Shown here one piece after another: positions 27,146 through 35,917 of a stretch of DNA of 64,000 bases. The notes below the pieces were generated by a model. The model saw only the letters and a list, made by a program, of their open reading frames with translations. It had not been told where the DNA came from and did not search any database. The position numbers and the translations under genes are program-made. The stretch lies in the NCBI GenBank assembly GCA_963837875.1, contig CAWIOV010000002.1, positions 494,739-558,738 on the forward strand, read 5' to 3'. Origin of the DNA: UBA877 sp963837875. Lineage in GTDB: Bacteria > Chloroflexota > Anaerolineae > Anaerolineales > Villigracilaceae. Each line of letters opens with the position of its first letter. The stretch's first letter is position 1.

Positions 27146-28641
27146 ATGAACGTTGAACTCAAGGACATCCATAAGACATTTGGTGCAGTGCACGCCAATG
27201 TGGGCATAAGCATGGTCATCCCGTCCGGGACAATTCAAGGCATTCTCGGGGAAAATGGTGCGGGTAAGAGCACCCTGATGAAGGTCTTATCCGGATTTAT
27301 TCGGGCGGACCAAGGCGAAATCCTGCTTGATGGTCACCAGGTTTCTATTCATTCGCCAGCGGATGCCATTCGCAAGGGGGTGGGCATGCTCCACCAGGAT
27401 CCGCTCGATTTTCCCCCCTACGGGTCATTGATAACTTCATCCTGGGCCGGGCCGGCGGTCTGCTGCCCGGCGAGAACACAGCACTACGAGACTTCAAGAA
27501 GCTGGCTGAGCAGTTCGGCTTCTCCCTGGACCCCCAGGCCTACGTCGATTCGCTGACCGTCGGGGAACGCCAGCAACTGGAGATCCTGCGTTTGATCTGG
27601 CTGGGAGCCAGGGTGTTGATCTTTGATGAACCCACCACAGGCATCAGTGCGCAGCAGAAGGTGAAACTTTTCGCTGCCCTGCGTCTGCTGGCCAAGCAGG
27701 GCATGACTGTGTTGTTCGTTTCCCACAAGTTGGAGGATGTCGAGGGACTCTGCGATAACGTGGTGGTTCTGCGCCAGGGTTACTTGGTCGGCGCTGCCAA
27801 CCCACCCTACGATACCCACCAGTTGGTCGAGATGATGTTCGGCAAGGAGGTTGCCTTGGAGGCACGCGGCCCCGGCTGCGCGGGCGAGGTTGCCTTCTCC
27901 CTGCGTAACCTGGCTGTCGAGGATTACCGTATGCATATTGGCCAGGTTAACTTGGACATTTGCCATGGCGAGGTGATCGGCCTGGCTGGCATGGAAGGGA
28001 GCGGCCAAGCCCTTTTCCTGCGTGCGGTCGCGGGTTTGGTGCGGATGGTCGGAGGGCAGATCCTGATGGGCGAACGGGATCTGACCGGCCGGAATTATCA
28101 TGCCTATAAGCAGAACGGCGTGGCTTTCTTACCGGCCGCTCGCCTGGAGGAAGGCCTGGTGGTTGGACTGGACCTGACCGAGCATGTTACTTTGGCGGAA
28201 GAAGCCCAAGGTTTTTTCATTAACTGGGAAAAGGGCCGCCAGTTGGCACAGAGCCGCATCACCGAGTTCAATATTCGTGGAACGCCTGCCAATACCGTCG
28301 AATCGCTTTCGGGAGGAAACCAGCAGCGCGCCTTACTGGCACTGATGCGGGTGCCGCTTACCTTGCTGCTCTTGGAGCACCCGACGCGCGGGCTCGACAT
28401 CGAATCGACCATATACATCTGGAACAAGCTCAAGGAACGCTGCCGGCAGGGAACATCCATCTTGTTCGTTTCTTCTGACTTGGATGAGATCCTCCAATAC
28501 AGTGACCGGGTGATGGTCTTCTTCAGCGGCCGGGTGACCCCTCCATTGGATGTCTCGACATTAACTACCGAGAAACTCGGCGAGTTGATCGGTGGTATGG
28601 GCTGGCCGGAATCAAAGAATGAGGCAAGCGTCCATGAATAA
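27146..28641 (+). CDS. ABC transporter ATP-binding protein (two nucleotide-binding domains), frameshifted
   Basis: A double-ATPase of the sugar/nucleoside type (BmpB, NupO, RbsA group). N-half: Walker A GENGAGKST (residues 35-43) in frame 27146-27556, then VGERQQLEILR signature and VLIFDEPTTGIS in the +1 frame. C-half: degenerate Walker A AGMEGSGQALFLRA, signature LSGGNQQRALLA, Walker B LLLLEHPTRGLD. The frames part at a run of six C (27413-27418): adding one C yields DFPPLRVIDNFILGRAGG and a single protein of about 498 residues. As written the first domain lacks everything after its Q-loop. ATG at 27146 with GGAAAGAA upstream. It energises the BMP uptake system. Confidence 0.9.
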
Positions 28642-29671
28642 AAACCAGTGGCTTAAAATCGGTTTTCAACTGGCAGCGATCGTTCTGGCGCTGCTCTTCA
28701 CTACCCTGGTCCTGTTGATGGCCGGCGCGTCGCCGCTGGAGGCCTACCTTAACGTGCTCCAGGGCATTTTTAGTTCCACCGCAGACATCACCAATGTCCT
28801 GGCCGCCTGGGTTCCTTTGCTGCTGACCACCTCTGGGGTGCTGATCACCTTCGCGGCCGGTCTGTGGAATATCGGCATCGAGGGTCAGATTGTGCTTGGG
28901 GCAGTCTTCACGACAGGAATGTTGCGCCTGCTGCAGAACAGTTCTCTGGCCGGGGGATGGATCCTCTTGCTGGGTTTCCTGGCCGGCCTGCTGGGCGGAG
29001 CATTATGGGGGGCACTGGCAGGTGTGCTGAAGACCTTCGGCGGGGTAAATGAGATCTTCGGTGGGCTGGGGTTGAATTTTGTGGCAACGGCCTTCGCCCT
29101 CTACCTGATCATTGGCCCCTGGGGGCGGCCAGGGATCGCTTCGACGAGTGGAACTTTGATGTTTCCGAGTAAGCTCTGGCTGCCGACCCTGCCCAACCTG
29201 GAGCTCAGTCCTTGGGCATTGGCGCTGGGCCTCCTGGCGGCCGTGCTGGTTTACTTCCTGCTGCGCGGAACCTACTTTGGCCTGCGCCTGAAAGCGGTCG
29301 GCAAGAACATGCGGGCAGCCTTCCTGCTGGGGGTCCCAACTTGGCAATACAGCATGTACGCGTTCCTGCTGTGCGGCGCCTTTGCTGGCTTGGCGGGTGC
29401 GGTTCAGGTCACCGCTGTTTATCACCGCCTCATTCCGGCCATTTCAAGCGGGTATGGCTTCCTGGGTCTGCTGGTGGCCATGTTGATTAACTACCAGGCG
29501 CTCTGGGCTGCACCCATTGCACTATTCTATGCAGCTTTGAATATTGGCGGCATTCAGTTGCCGATCATGATGAAAATGGACTCATCCCTTTCGGGCGTCC
29601 TGCAGGGCATCCTTGTCCTGTTCGTCTTAATGGTCGAGGGCGCTCGCCAGCGACTCTTTGAGAAACGATAG
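28634..29671 (+). CDS. ABC transporter permease (BMP/nucleoside type), first subunit
   Basis: 345 residues, eight or more hydrophobic segments. Family hallmarks are GASPLEAYLNVLQGIFSS at the N-terminus, LLTTSGVLITFAAGLWNIGIEGQI, GGVNEIFGGLGLNFVA and the conserved cytoplasmic loop GLRLKAVGKNMRAAFLLGV. This is the larger of the two permeases of guanosine/nucleoside transporters (NupP-like). The ATG at 28634 overlaps the ATPase stop by 8 bp, which fixes the start and implies translational coupling. Confidence 0.9.
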   Translation: MNKNQWLKIGFQLAAIVLALLFTTLVLLMAGASPLEAYLNVLQGIFSSTADITNVLAAWVPLLLTTSGVLITFAAGLWNIGIEGQIVLGAVFTTGMLRLLQNSSLAGGWILLLGFLAGLLGGALWGALAGVLKTFGGVNEIFGGLGLNFVATAFALYLIIGPWGRPGIASTSGTLMFPSKLWLPTLPNLELSPWALALGLLAAVLVYFLLRGTYFGLRLKAVGKNMRAAFLLGVPTWQYSMYAFLLCGAFAGLAGAVQVTAVYHRLIPAISSGYGFLGLLVAMLINYQALWAAPIALFYAALNIGGIQLPIMMKMDSSLSGVLQGILVLFVLMVEGARQRLFEKR

Positions 29672-29680
29672 GTAGAAACT

Positions 29681-30679
29681 ATGACTTCCATCGGTCTTCT
29701 GATTAGTATTGCAGGGATCCTGTCCGCTGCGGCACCGATCATGTTCGCAGTGATCGGCGAGACGATCACCGAACGAGCCGGCGTCATCAACCTTTCCATG
29801 AACGGGACCATCCTACTCTCTGCCATGGTCGGCTTTGCCGTAGCGTTCGGTACCAGCAGTCTTCCCCTTGGCTTCCTGGCGGGCGCATTAATCGGCGGTC
29901 TTGTGGCGCTGGTTGTTGCATTCAGCAGTATCGCCCTCAAGCAGTCCCAGGTAGCGGTGGGTTTCGTGCTGGCCGTGCTCTGTCTTAATCTTTCATATTT
30001 CCTGGGCCATGCTTTTATCAGCAAGAGCGGCCCAAGCCTGAACGTCCTCCCCATTCCAGGACTGGATAAGATTCCCATCCTGGGCATTTTATTCTTCAGG
30101 CAGGATATTATGACCTACCTGAGTTTTGTGATCATTTTCCTGGCCTGGTTTTGGATCTACCGAACCCGTCCCGGGTTAATGCTGCGCGGAATTGGGGAAC
30201 GCCCGGCCGCGGCCTACGTGCGCGGGGCGGATGTTAATCGCCTGCGCTACATCTACACGTTCCTGGGTGGGGCGCTCGCAGGATTGGCGGGCCCAACCTT
30301 TTCCTTGGATGTTAAAGCCGGGTGGGCGGGACAGCTTTCCGGCCTGGATGGCTACGGTTGGATCGTCCTTTCGATCGTCATCTTTGGCGGTTGGAATCCA
30401 TTCCGGGCAGCCTTCGGAGTGTACCTGTTCTCTTTTCTGCAATGGCTCGGTTTGGTACTCCAACCCTACCTGCCCAACATTCCCACCCAGGTGCTGCAAG
30501 TGGCGCCTTTCCCGCTAATGATCCTGACCCTGCTCCTGGTCAACATCGGCAACGCCGAATGGATGGAGCGATCTCTGGCTGCTATGCCACCAAGAACACG
30601 CCGGGTGGTGATGCGCCTGTTGAGGGCGCTGCGAGCCTCGCCGCCCGCCTCCCTTGGCGTGCCATTTGAATCTGAATAA
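29681..30679 (+). CDS. ABC transporter permease (BMP/nucleoside type), second subunit
   Basis: 332 residues, about eight membrane helices. It opens with AAPIMFAVIGETITERAGVINLSMNGTILLSAMVGF, the typical start of NupQ-like permeases, and carries LRGIGERPAAAYVRGADVNRLRYI, the coupling loop. Pairs with the preceding permease to form the channel; starts 9 bp after it. The transporter ends here and a hairpin follows at 30687. Confidence 0.9.
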   Translation: MTSIGLLISIAGILSAAAPIMFAVIGETITERAGVINLSMNGTILLSAMVGFAVAFGTSSLPLGFLAGALIGGLVALVVAFSSIALKQSQVAVGFVLAVLCLNLSYFLGHAFISKSGPSLNVLPIPGLDKIPILGILFFRQDIMTYLSFVIIFLAWFWIYRTRPGLMLRGIGERPAAAYVRGADVNRLRYIYTFLGGALAGLAGPTFSLDVKAGWAGQLSGLDGYGWIVLSIVIFGGWNPFRAAFGVYLFSFLQWLGLVLQPYLPNIPTQVLQVAPFPLMILTLLLVNIGNAEWMERSLAAMPPRTRRVVMRLLRALRASPPASLGVPFESE

Positions 30680-30686
30680 TCTACGC

Positions 30687-30720
30687 ATGGGCGGCTAAGC
30701 AGCCGCCCATCCGTTATAAT
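30687..30720 (+). promoter_or_regulatory. Hairpin ending the transporter operon, and -10 box of thrC
   Basis: ATGGGCGGCT (30687-30696) and AGCCGCCCAT (30701-30710) form a perfect 10-bp stem with a 4-nt loop. TATAAT follows at 30715-30720 and ends six bases before the thrC ATG (30727), so transcription would start at or next to the first codon. No Shine-Dalgarno is present. The arrangement suggests a leaderless thrC mRNA. Confidence 0.6.
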
Positions 30721-30726
30721 GAGGCT

Positions 30727-32001
30727 ATGACCAAATCTAAATTTGTTGGATACCGCTGTTCGTTGTGCAATGCTGAATACCTCCCTGGCCAGGTAACCTA
30801 CACCTGCCCAAAGGATGGTGGCAACTTGGATGTGATCCTGGATTACGCTGCCATCCGCCAGAAATTCCAGCCTGAGGACCTGACGTACCGCTCCGAGTCT
30901 TCGCTCTGGCGCTATTTGCCGCTCCTGCCCGTTTCGGACCCGGGCGGGGAAGGTACCCCGCTCCGCGCCGCCGGCTGGACACCCGTCTATCGCCTGGATC
31001 GCCTGGCCCATGAATTGGGGCTCGAGCATCTCTGGCTCAAGGATGAAAGCCGAAACCCAACTGCCTCTTTTAAAGACCGTGCCAGCGCGGTGGTTGTGGC
31101 ACGCGCCCGCGAGATTGGTGCCGATGTGATCGTTACGGCCTCCACCGGCAATGCCGGGGCGGCTCTGGCCGGGATGTCGGCCGCAGTTGGGCAAAAAGCG
31201 GTTATTTTTGCTCCCAAGTCTGCTCCCCCTGCCAAAGTAGCCCAGTTGCTTGTCTTCGGTGCAAAAGTCATCCTGGTGGATGGTACTTATGACGAAGCCT
31301 TCGACCTGACCATCCAGGCCGCCCAAGAATTTGGTTGGTACTGCCGCAATACGGGCTACAACCCCTTTACCGCTGAAGGAAAAAAGACAGCAGCCTTGGA
31401 GATCTGGGAATGGTGGGGGGAGGAACACCTCACTTGGCATCAACCTGGCAACCCGCTCAATCACCACTCGCCGCTGACTGTCTTTGTCTCGGTGGGAGAT
31501 GGAAATATCATCTCCGGCATTCACAAGGGTTTCAAAGACCTGCAAGCGTTGGGCTGGTTGGAACAAATTCCGCGCCTGATTGGTGTGCAGGCTGCCGGCT
31601 CTGCAGCGATTGCCAATGCCTTCCACGCCGGAACGGAGCAGATCAGTCCCATTTCTGCCGAAACCATTGCCGACAGCATTTCGGTTGACTTGCCTAGGGA
31701 TGGTGTGCGCGCCATCCGCGCGGCCAGCGCGACCGGCGGTACGTATATCCTGGTAAGCGATGATGAAATTCTACAGGCCATCGCCGCCCTCGGCCCACAG
31801 GGCATATTCGCCGAGCCTGCCGGTGCAACTGCTTACGCCGGCCTGGTTAAGGCGCTCGAGCAGGGAGTGATCCAGCCCGCCGACCCTGTCCTGGTGTTAA
31901 ACACTGGTTCCGGCTTGAAGGATGTGCACTCTGCCATGCAGGCAGTTAAGGCAGCCCCGGTGATTAAGCCAACTTTGGATGAGGTTAAGAGATTGCTATG
32001 A
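30727..32001 (+). CDS. thrC: Threonine synthase (PLP fold type II)
   Basis: 424 residues. N-terminal zinc ribbon-like motif with C11, C14 and C27 (GYRCSLCNAEYLPG...YTCPKDGG), found in many long bacterial and archaeal threonine synthases. The PLP lysine is K116 in NPTASFKDRASA; TASTGNAGAALAGMSAAVGQ binds the cofactor phosphate; VLNTGSGLKD near the C-terminus holds the pyridine ring. It converts O-phosphohomoserine to threonine. Given the YgeW-like gene upstream, I considered a diaminopropionate ammonia-lyase relative, but the ribbon and GSGLKD favour threonine synthase. Overlaps the next gene by 4 bp. Confidence 0.88.
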   Translation: MTKSKFVGYRCSLCNAEYLPGQVTYTCPKDGGNLDVILDYAAIRQKFQPEDLTYRSESSLWRYLPLLPVSDPGGEGTPLRAAGWTPVYRLDRLAHELGLEHLWLKDESRNPTASFKDRASAVVVARAREIGADVIVTASTGNAGAALAGMSAAVGQKAVIFAPKSAPPAKVAQLLVFGAKVILVDGTYDEAFDLTIQAAQEFGWYCRNTGYNPFTAEGKKTAALEIWEWWGEEHLTWHQPGNPLNHHSPLTVFVSVGDGNIISGIHKGFKDLQALGWLEQIPRLIGVQAAGSAAIANAFHAGTEQISPISAETIADSISVDLPRDGVRAIRAASATGGTYILVSDDEILQAIAALGPQGIFAEPAGATAYAGLVKALEQGVIQPADPVLVLNTGSGLKDVHSAMQAVKAAPVIKPTLDEVKRLL

Positions 32002-33167
32002 ACAAGGATGATCAGTGGAGTTTACCCATTCGATACATAGTCCTTGGGTTGGTAGTGCTGTTGTTCGCAGTAGCGCTCTACCTCATCCGCCGTGGTATCG
32101 AGCCATTGATCCTTGCAGCCTTTATCGCCTACCTCATTACCCCCGCGGTTAATTTCCTTACCAGGCGGACGCGCTTATCGCGCTCCGGTGCGGTCAACTT
32201 GGTTTACATTGCCATGTTGGTGTTGCTCATAGGCACTCCGATCTCCCTGATGCCGCTCTTCTTCAATGAGTCTACTGAAGTTTTTGCGGATTTGCTCAAG
32301 CTTTTCAACCAGTTGATTGCCTGGTTGCAAACGCCGCAAGTGTTTGCTGGTTTTCCCATTGATTTTAGTCAATGGGCGAACCAATTGATCCAACTCCGCG
32401 CAACCTTCTTGTCTTCTTTATCCAGGGAAGCGATCCTGATACTGGGACGAACCTCCTCAGGCGCAGCCTGGGTATTGGTTGTTCTGGTGGCAGTTTATTA
32501 TTTCCTGGCGGAGTGGCCCTTCCTTCGCCAGGCATTTATTGGCGCATTTCCGGAGGAATATGCGCCAGAACTCGACGAACTCTATCAGCGGATACGCAGA
32601 ATCTGGGCGAGCTATTTGCGCGGCCAGCTTTTGTTGATGTTGATAATTTGCGTGGCATTTACCATCGCCTGGACGGTAATTGGCATCCCCGGAGCGCTGG
32701 TGCTGGGCATTCTGGGTGGGTTGCTTACCGTGGTCCCGGATGTTGGTCCCTTCCTGGCGGCTGCCTTGGCGATTGGCGTGGTTTTGCTTGAAGGTTCGAA
32801 TTGGAGGTGGATGCCAGCCTCCCACTTTATTGTTGCATTGATCGTTCTGGTAGTCTATCTGATTCTGGCTGGTATCAAAAGTTTCTGGCTACGCCCGCTC
32901 ATCATGGGTCGCAGCGTCCAGATGCACGAGGCATTGGTTTTCGTATCCGTCCTCCTGGCAACGATACTGTGGGGTATTCTGGGCGCGTTGATTATTGTGC
33001 CGGTTCTGGCATCGCTTGTGGTGATCGTTGATTATCTGCGCCGGCGTATCTTGGGTATGTCCCCCTTTCCTACCGCTGAACAGTTTATCTTGCAGGAACC
33101 CCCTTCGTCCAAGCCAGTAAAGGATACGGCCGTAACAACCGAAAATTCTCAAAAGAAGGAGGGATAA
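31998..33167 (+). CDS. AI-2E family transporter (UPF0118)
   Basis: 389 residues with about eight hydrophobic segments. The family marks are LAAFIAYLITPAVNFLTRR near the N-terminus, YFLAEWPFLRQAFIGAFPEEYAPELDELYQRIRRIWASYLRGQ in the middle and GILGGLLTVVPDVGPFLAAALAI with LAGIKSFWLRPLIMGRSVQMHEALVFVSVL later. Members export small molecules or ions; AI-2 export was shown for only some, so the substrate is not known. The C-terminal 35 residues are a polar tail. Start overlaps the thrC stop and a glycosyltransferase begins one base after its stop. Confidence 0.88.
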   Translation: MNKDDQWSLPIRYIVLGLVVLLFAVALYLIRRGIEPLILAAFIAYLITPAVNFLTRRTRLSRSGAVNLVYIAMLVLLIGTPISLMPLFFNESTEVFADLLKLFNQLIAWLQTPQVFAGFPIDFSQWANQLIQLRATFLSSLSREAILILGRTSSGAAWVLVVLVAVYYFLAEWPFLRQAFIGAFPEEYAPELDELYQRIRRIWASYLRGQLLLMLIICVAFTIAWTVIGIPGALVLGILGGLLTVVPDVGPFLAAALAIGVVLLEGSNWRWMPASHFIVALIVLVVYLILAGIKSFWLRPLIMGRSVQMHEALVFVSVLLATILWGILGALIIVPVLASLVVIVDYLRRRILGMSPFPTAEQFILQEPPSSKPVKDTAVTTENSQKKEG

Positions 33168-33168
33168 T

Positions 33169-34098
33169 ATGTCCGTGACTTTTTCGATCGTCGCTCCGAT
33201 TTTCAACGAGTTGGAGAACCTCCCGGAACTTTACCGGCGTGTCCGGGATGTAATGTCTGCCACGCAGGCAACCTGGGAATTGGTCCTGGTGGATGATGGC
33301 TCGTCTGACGGTTCGACGGAAGCCATTCGTGCACTCGCCCGGCAGGATAAACACGTCCGCCCGGTGATTTTTGCGCGCAACTTTGGTCATCAGGTAGCCA
33401 TCACTGCCGGTTGGGATTATGCGCGCGGTGATGCGGTGGTGATCATGGACGCAGATCTGCAGGACCCGCCCGAAGTTATCCCCGACCTGATCGCAAAATG
33501 GCGTGAAGGTTACGAAGTGGTCTATGCCGTGCGAGCCGAACGCGAGGGTGAGACCTGGTTCAAAAAATTTACCGCTTCGTTGTTCTACCGGATTGTCTAC
33601 CGTATTACCGATGTAAAAATTCCGGTGGATACCGGTGATTTCCGCCTGATGGATCGCAAGGTGGTGGATGTGCTTAAAACCATGCGCGAGAAGGATCGTT
33701 TTCCGCGCGGCATGTCGGCCTGGGTGGGCTTCCGGCAGATCGGTGTGCCCTATAAGCGTGCAACGCGCTTCGCCGGCGTCACCAAATACCCATTCAACAA
33801 GATGCTCAAACTGGCCTTGAACGCCATCACCGGTTTCTCATACTTTCCGCTGCAACTGGCCACCTATTTTGGCTTTGTCTCCGCCGGCCTGGCGATCGTT
33901 GCTATTCCGGTAGTGATCGTCATGCGCCTGGTAGGGCATGGCGCTTTCCTTGGTCAGGCTACCACGCTCATTGCCGTGTTATTCCTGGGCGGGGTTCAGT
34001 TGATTTTCCTGGGTGTGCTGGGCGAATACCTGGGGCGGATTTACGATGAGGTTAAGGGAAGGCCATTGTATATCGTGCGGGAAGCCCCTGAGAATTAA
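33169..34098 (+). CDS. GT2 glycosyltransferase (DPM1/GtrB-like) with C-terminal membrane helices
   Basis: 309 residues. N-terminal GT-A domain: SIVAPIFNELENLPELYRRV, nucleotide-sugar motif VLVDDGSSDGS and metal motif VIMDADLQDPPE. SLFYRIVYRITDVKIPVDTGDFRLMDRKVVD and FPRGMSAWVGF are typical of polyprenyl-phosphate glycosyltransferases such as GtrB. Two hydrophobic helices follow (about 225-290). It probably loads glucose or mannose on undecaprenyl phosphate at the inner membrane face. GAAGGAGG RBS. Gap of one base from the AI-2E gene. Confidence 0.92.
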   Translation: MSVTFSIVAPIFNELENLPELYRRVRDVMSATQATWELVLVDDGSSDGSTEAIRALARQDKHVRPVIFARNFGHQVAITAGWDYARGDAVVIMDADLQDPPEVIPDLIAKWREGYEVVYAVRAEREGETWFKKFTASLFYRIVYRITDVKIPVDTGDFRLMDRKVVDVLKTMREKDRFPRGMSAWVGFRQIGVPYKRATRFAGVTKYPFNKMLKLALNAITGFSYFPLQLATYFGFVSAGLAIVAIPVVIVMRLVGHGAFLGQATTLIAVLFLGGVQLIFLGVLGEYLGRIYDEVKGRPLYIVREAPEN

Positions 34099-34170
34099 CC
34101 TTATCGGAATGCTTCCTTACCGCTGGCAGGCTGGGCTTGATAATACCTTGCTCGTTTAATGGAGGCTTGA

Positions 34171-35355
34171 TTGGCAAACCAATTTGATCTTATTATAGAT
34201 CGCCTGGGGACAAATTCCGTCAAGTGGCGCAAATACCCGCCGGACGTTTTGCCATTGTGGGTGGCGGACATGGATTTTGCCGCCCCCGGGCCGATCCGGG
34301 CGGCTTTACAACAAGTTGTGGAGCACGGTATCCTGGGTTATGAATCCCCAACCCGGGAATTGCGTGAAACCGTGGCAGCCCGTATGCAAACGCTGTATGG
34401 CTGGCAGGTTTCTCCGGATGCAGTGGTTGCCACGCCCGGGGTGGTGGCGGGGTTTAACATGGCCGCGCGCACGCTCTGTAGCGCGGGGCAGGGGATTATA
34501 GTCCAGCCACCGGTCTATCCGCCCTTCCTGGGAGTTCATAAGGCAGCCGGGTTGGTGCGCCAGGATGCTCCACTGGCGCTGGAAACTAACGGTTCATCTT
34601 TACGCTATGAGCTGGATTTTGATATTTTCCAGAAAGCGGTTCATTCCGGTGGAGCGAAGACCGGCATGTTCCTGTTGTGCAATCCTCACAACCCGACCGG
34701 ACAGATTTATCCAAAGGACGACTTGGCGCGCCTGGCGGAGATTTGTCTCAAGAACGACATATTTATTTGTTCGGACGAAATCCATAGTGAACTCCTGCTG
34801 GATGGGGCAAAGCACATCCCCATTGCCGCCCTGGCTCCGGAAATTGCTGACCGTACGATTACACTTGTCGCGCCGAGCAAGACTTTCAATGTCCCTGGCC
34901 TGTTGTGCGGGTTCGCGATCATTCCGGACAAAGACCTGCTCGAACGTTACAAGAAGACGATGGAAGAAATGGTGATGCATGTCAGCGGCCCCGGGCTGGT
35001 GGCTGCGCAGGTTGCTTTTTCCGGTGCGTGCGATGAGTGGTTGGTGGCCCTGCGGGCTTACTTGACCGGCAACCGGGATTTCGTGGTTGAGTTTGTCCAG
35101 GAAGAATTGGATGGGATCCGGACGACGCTCCCGGAAGCCACCTACCTGGCCTGGCTGGATTGCACACAGCTAATGAAGTCCGGCAAAATAAGCGGCACAC
35201 CCTACGAGTTTTTCCTGGACCACGCCAAAGTTGCCCTTAACGAAGGAAGGGAGTTTGGCTCCGGCGGGGAAGGCTTCGTCCGGCTGAATTTTGGTTGCCC
35301 GCGCGCCACCCTGGTTGAGGCGCTTGGAAGAATGAAAACGGAACTTGGCGTATAA
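34171..35355 (+). CDS. MalY/PatB family aminotransferase (C-S lyase type)
   Basis: 394 residues; PLP fold type I. It starts at TTG (34171), set by GGAGG at 34161-34165. KWRKYPPDVLPLWVADMDF is the diagnostic MalY/PatB opening; NPHNPTGQ is the PLP-proximal motif; ICSDEIHSEL supplies the Asp for the pyridine nitrogen; K237 in APSKTFNVPGL forms the Schiff base; the C-terminal RLNFGCPRATL carries the substrate-carboxylate arginine. Members cleave cystathionine and other C-S bonds, some act as aminotransferases. Alone between the GT2 and the sugar-related group, with no clear partner. Confidence 0.9.
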   Translation: MANQFDLIIDRLGTNSVKWRKYPPDVLPLWVADMDFAAPGPIRAALQQVVEHGILGYESPTRELRETVAARMQTLYGWQVSPDAVVATPGVVAGFNMAARTLCSAGQGIIVQPPVYPPFLGVHKAAGLVRQDAPLALETNGSSLRYELDFDIFQKAVHSGGAKTGMFLLCNPHNPTGQIYPKDDLARLAEICLKNDIFICSDEIHSELLLDGAKHIPIAALAPEIADRTITLVAPSKTFNVPGLLCGFAIIPDKDLLERYKKTMEEMVMHVSGPGLVAAQVAFSGACDEWLVALRAYLTGNRDFVVEFVQEELDGIRTTLPEATYLAWLDCTQLMKSGKISGTPYEFFLDHAKVALNEGREFGSGGEGFVRLNFGCPRATLVEALGRMKTELGV

Positions 35356-35395
35356 TCAAAGCGTTAATCCGCCCGCATTTGTTTATGGAGGAAAA

Positions 35396-35914
35396 ATGGC
35401 TGCCCTGTCTCCTGATGAAAAAAGTACTGTGGTGATGACCTATACCCAAAATATGCTTGTGCGTGGGGAAGTTGTGACAAGACAAGCAGTCCGCGTTAGT
35501 ACCTGGCTGCGCACGCAGGGGGTGCCCGAGTATGTCCGCTTGTACAAGCCCACAGTGCTCATTTTTGGAAGTGCCATCAAAGCGCTTACTTATAAGGAAG
35601 TTTTCGTGCCGGTTTCCACCGTGATTGCTTTTCACCTGACCCCGCCAGCCACTGAACCGTTGGACTACGATGAAAAAGAAGAGAATCGTGTGTTGGTGCC
35701 GGTCACTGCCATGCCCGGCGCCTTCATATTCAAAGGATTTGTGCGCATCGCCGCAAAAGCGGAACTCAGCAGCAGCATTGAACTGGCGCATTCTGCCTGG
35801 TTTTCGATTTACAATGTGGATGTGACCAGTCCTTCCATGCCCAAAATGCAGCCGATCCATGTCCCGATGATCCTGATAAACCCCAAGCAGGTCACTCTTG
35901 CAGTGGAAGGATAG
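35396..35914 (+). CDS. Conserved-looking protein of unknown function
   Basis: 172 residues, not recognised. The N-terminal part reads LVRGEVVTRQAVRVSTWLRTQGVPEYVRLY and is followed by VLIFGSAIKALTYKEVFVPVSTVIAFHL; the rest is beta-rich with no signal peptide or membrane segment. I have a weak memory of similar proteins annotated only as DUF in Chloroflexota. The start is set by GGAGGA before ATG 35396, and TATAAT at 35351-35356 is a plausible -10. It is 4 bp from the epimerase gene, so probably coexpressed with it. Confidence 0.75.
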   Translation: MAALSPDEKSTVVMTYTQNMLVRGEVVTRQAVRVSTWLRTQGVPEYVRLYKPTVLIFGSAIKALTYKEVFVPVSTVIAFHLTPPATEPLDYDEKEENRVLVPVTAMPGAFIFKGFVRIAAKAELSSSIELAHSAWFSIYNVDVTSPSMPKMQPIHVPMILINPKQVTLAVEG

Positions 35915-35917
35915 CCA

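Noticed and set aside
10935..27418. Programmed ribosomal frameshifting at the two C6 runs
   Set aside because: Neither site has a slippery heptamer typical of bacteria or a clear stimulating structure, and the same lesion in two unrelated genes is better explained by homopolymer error.
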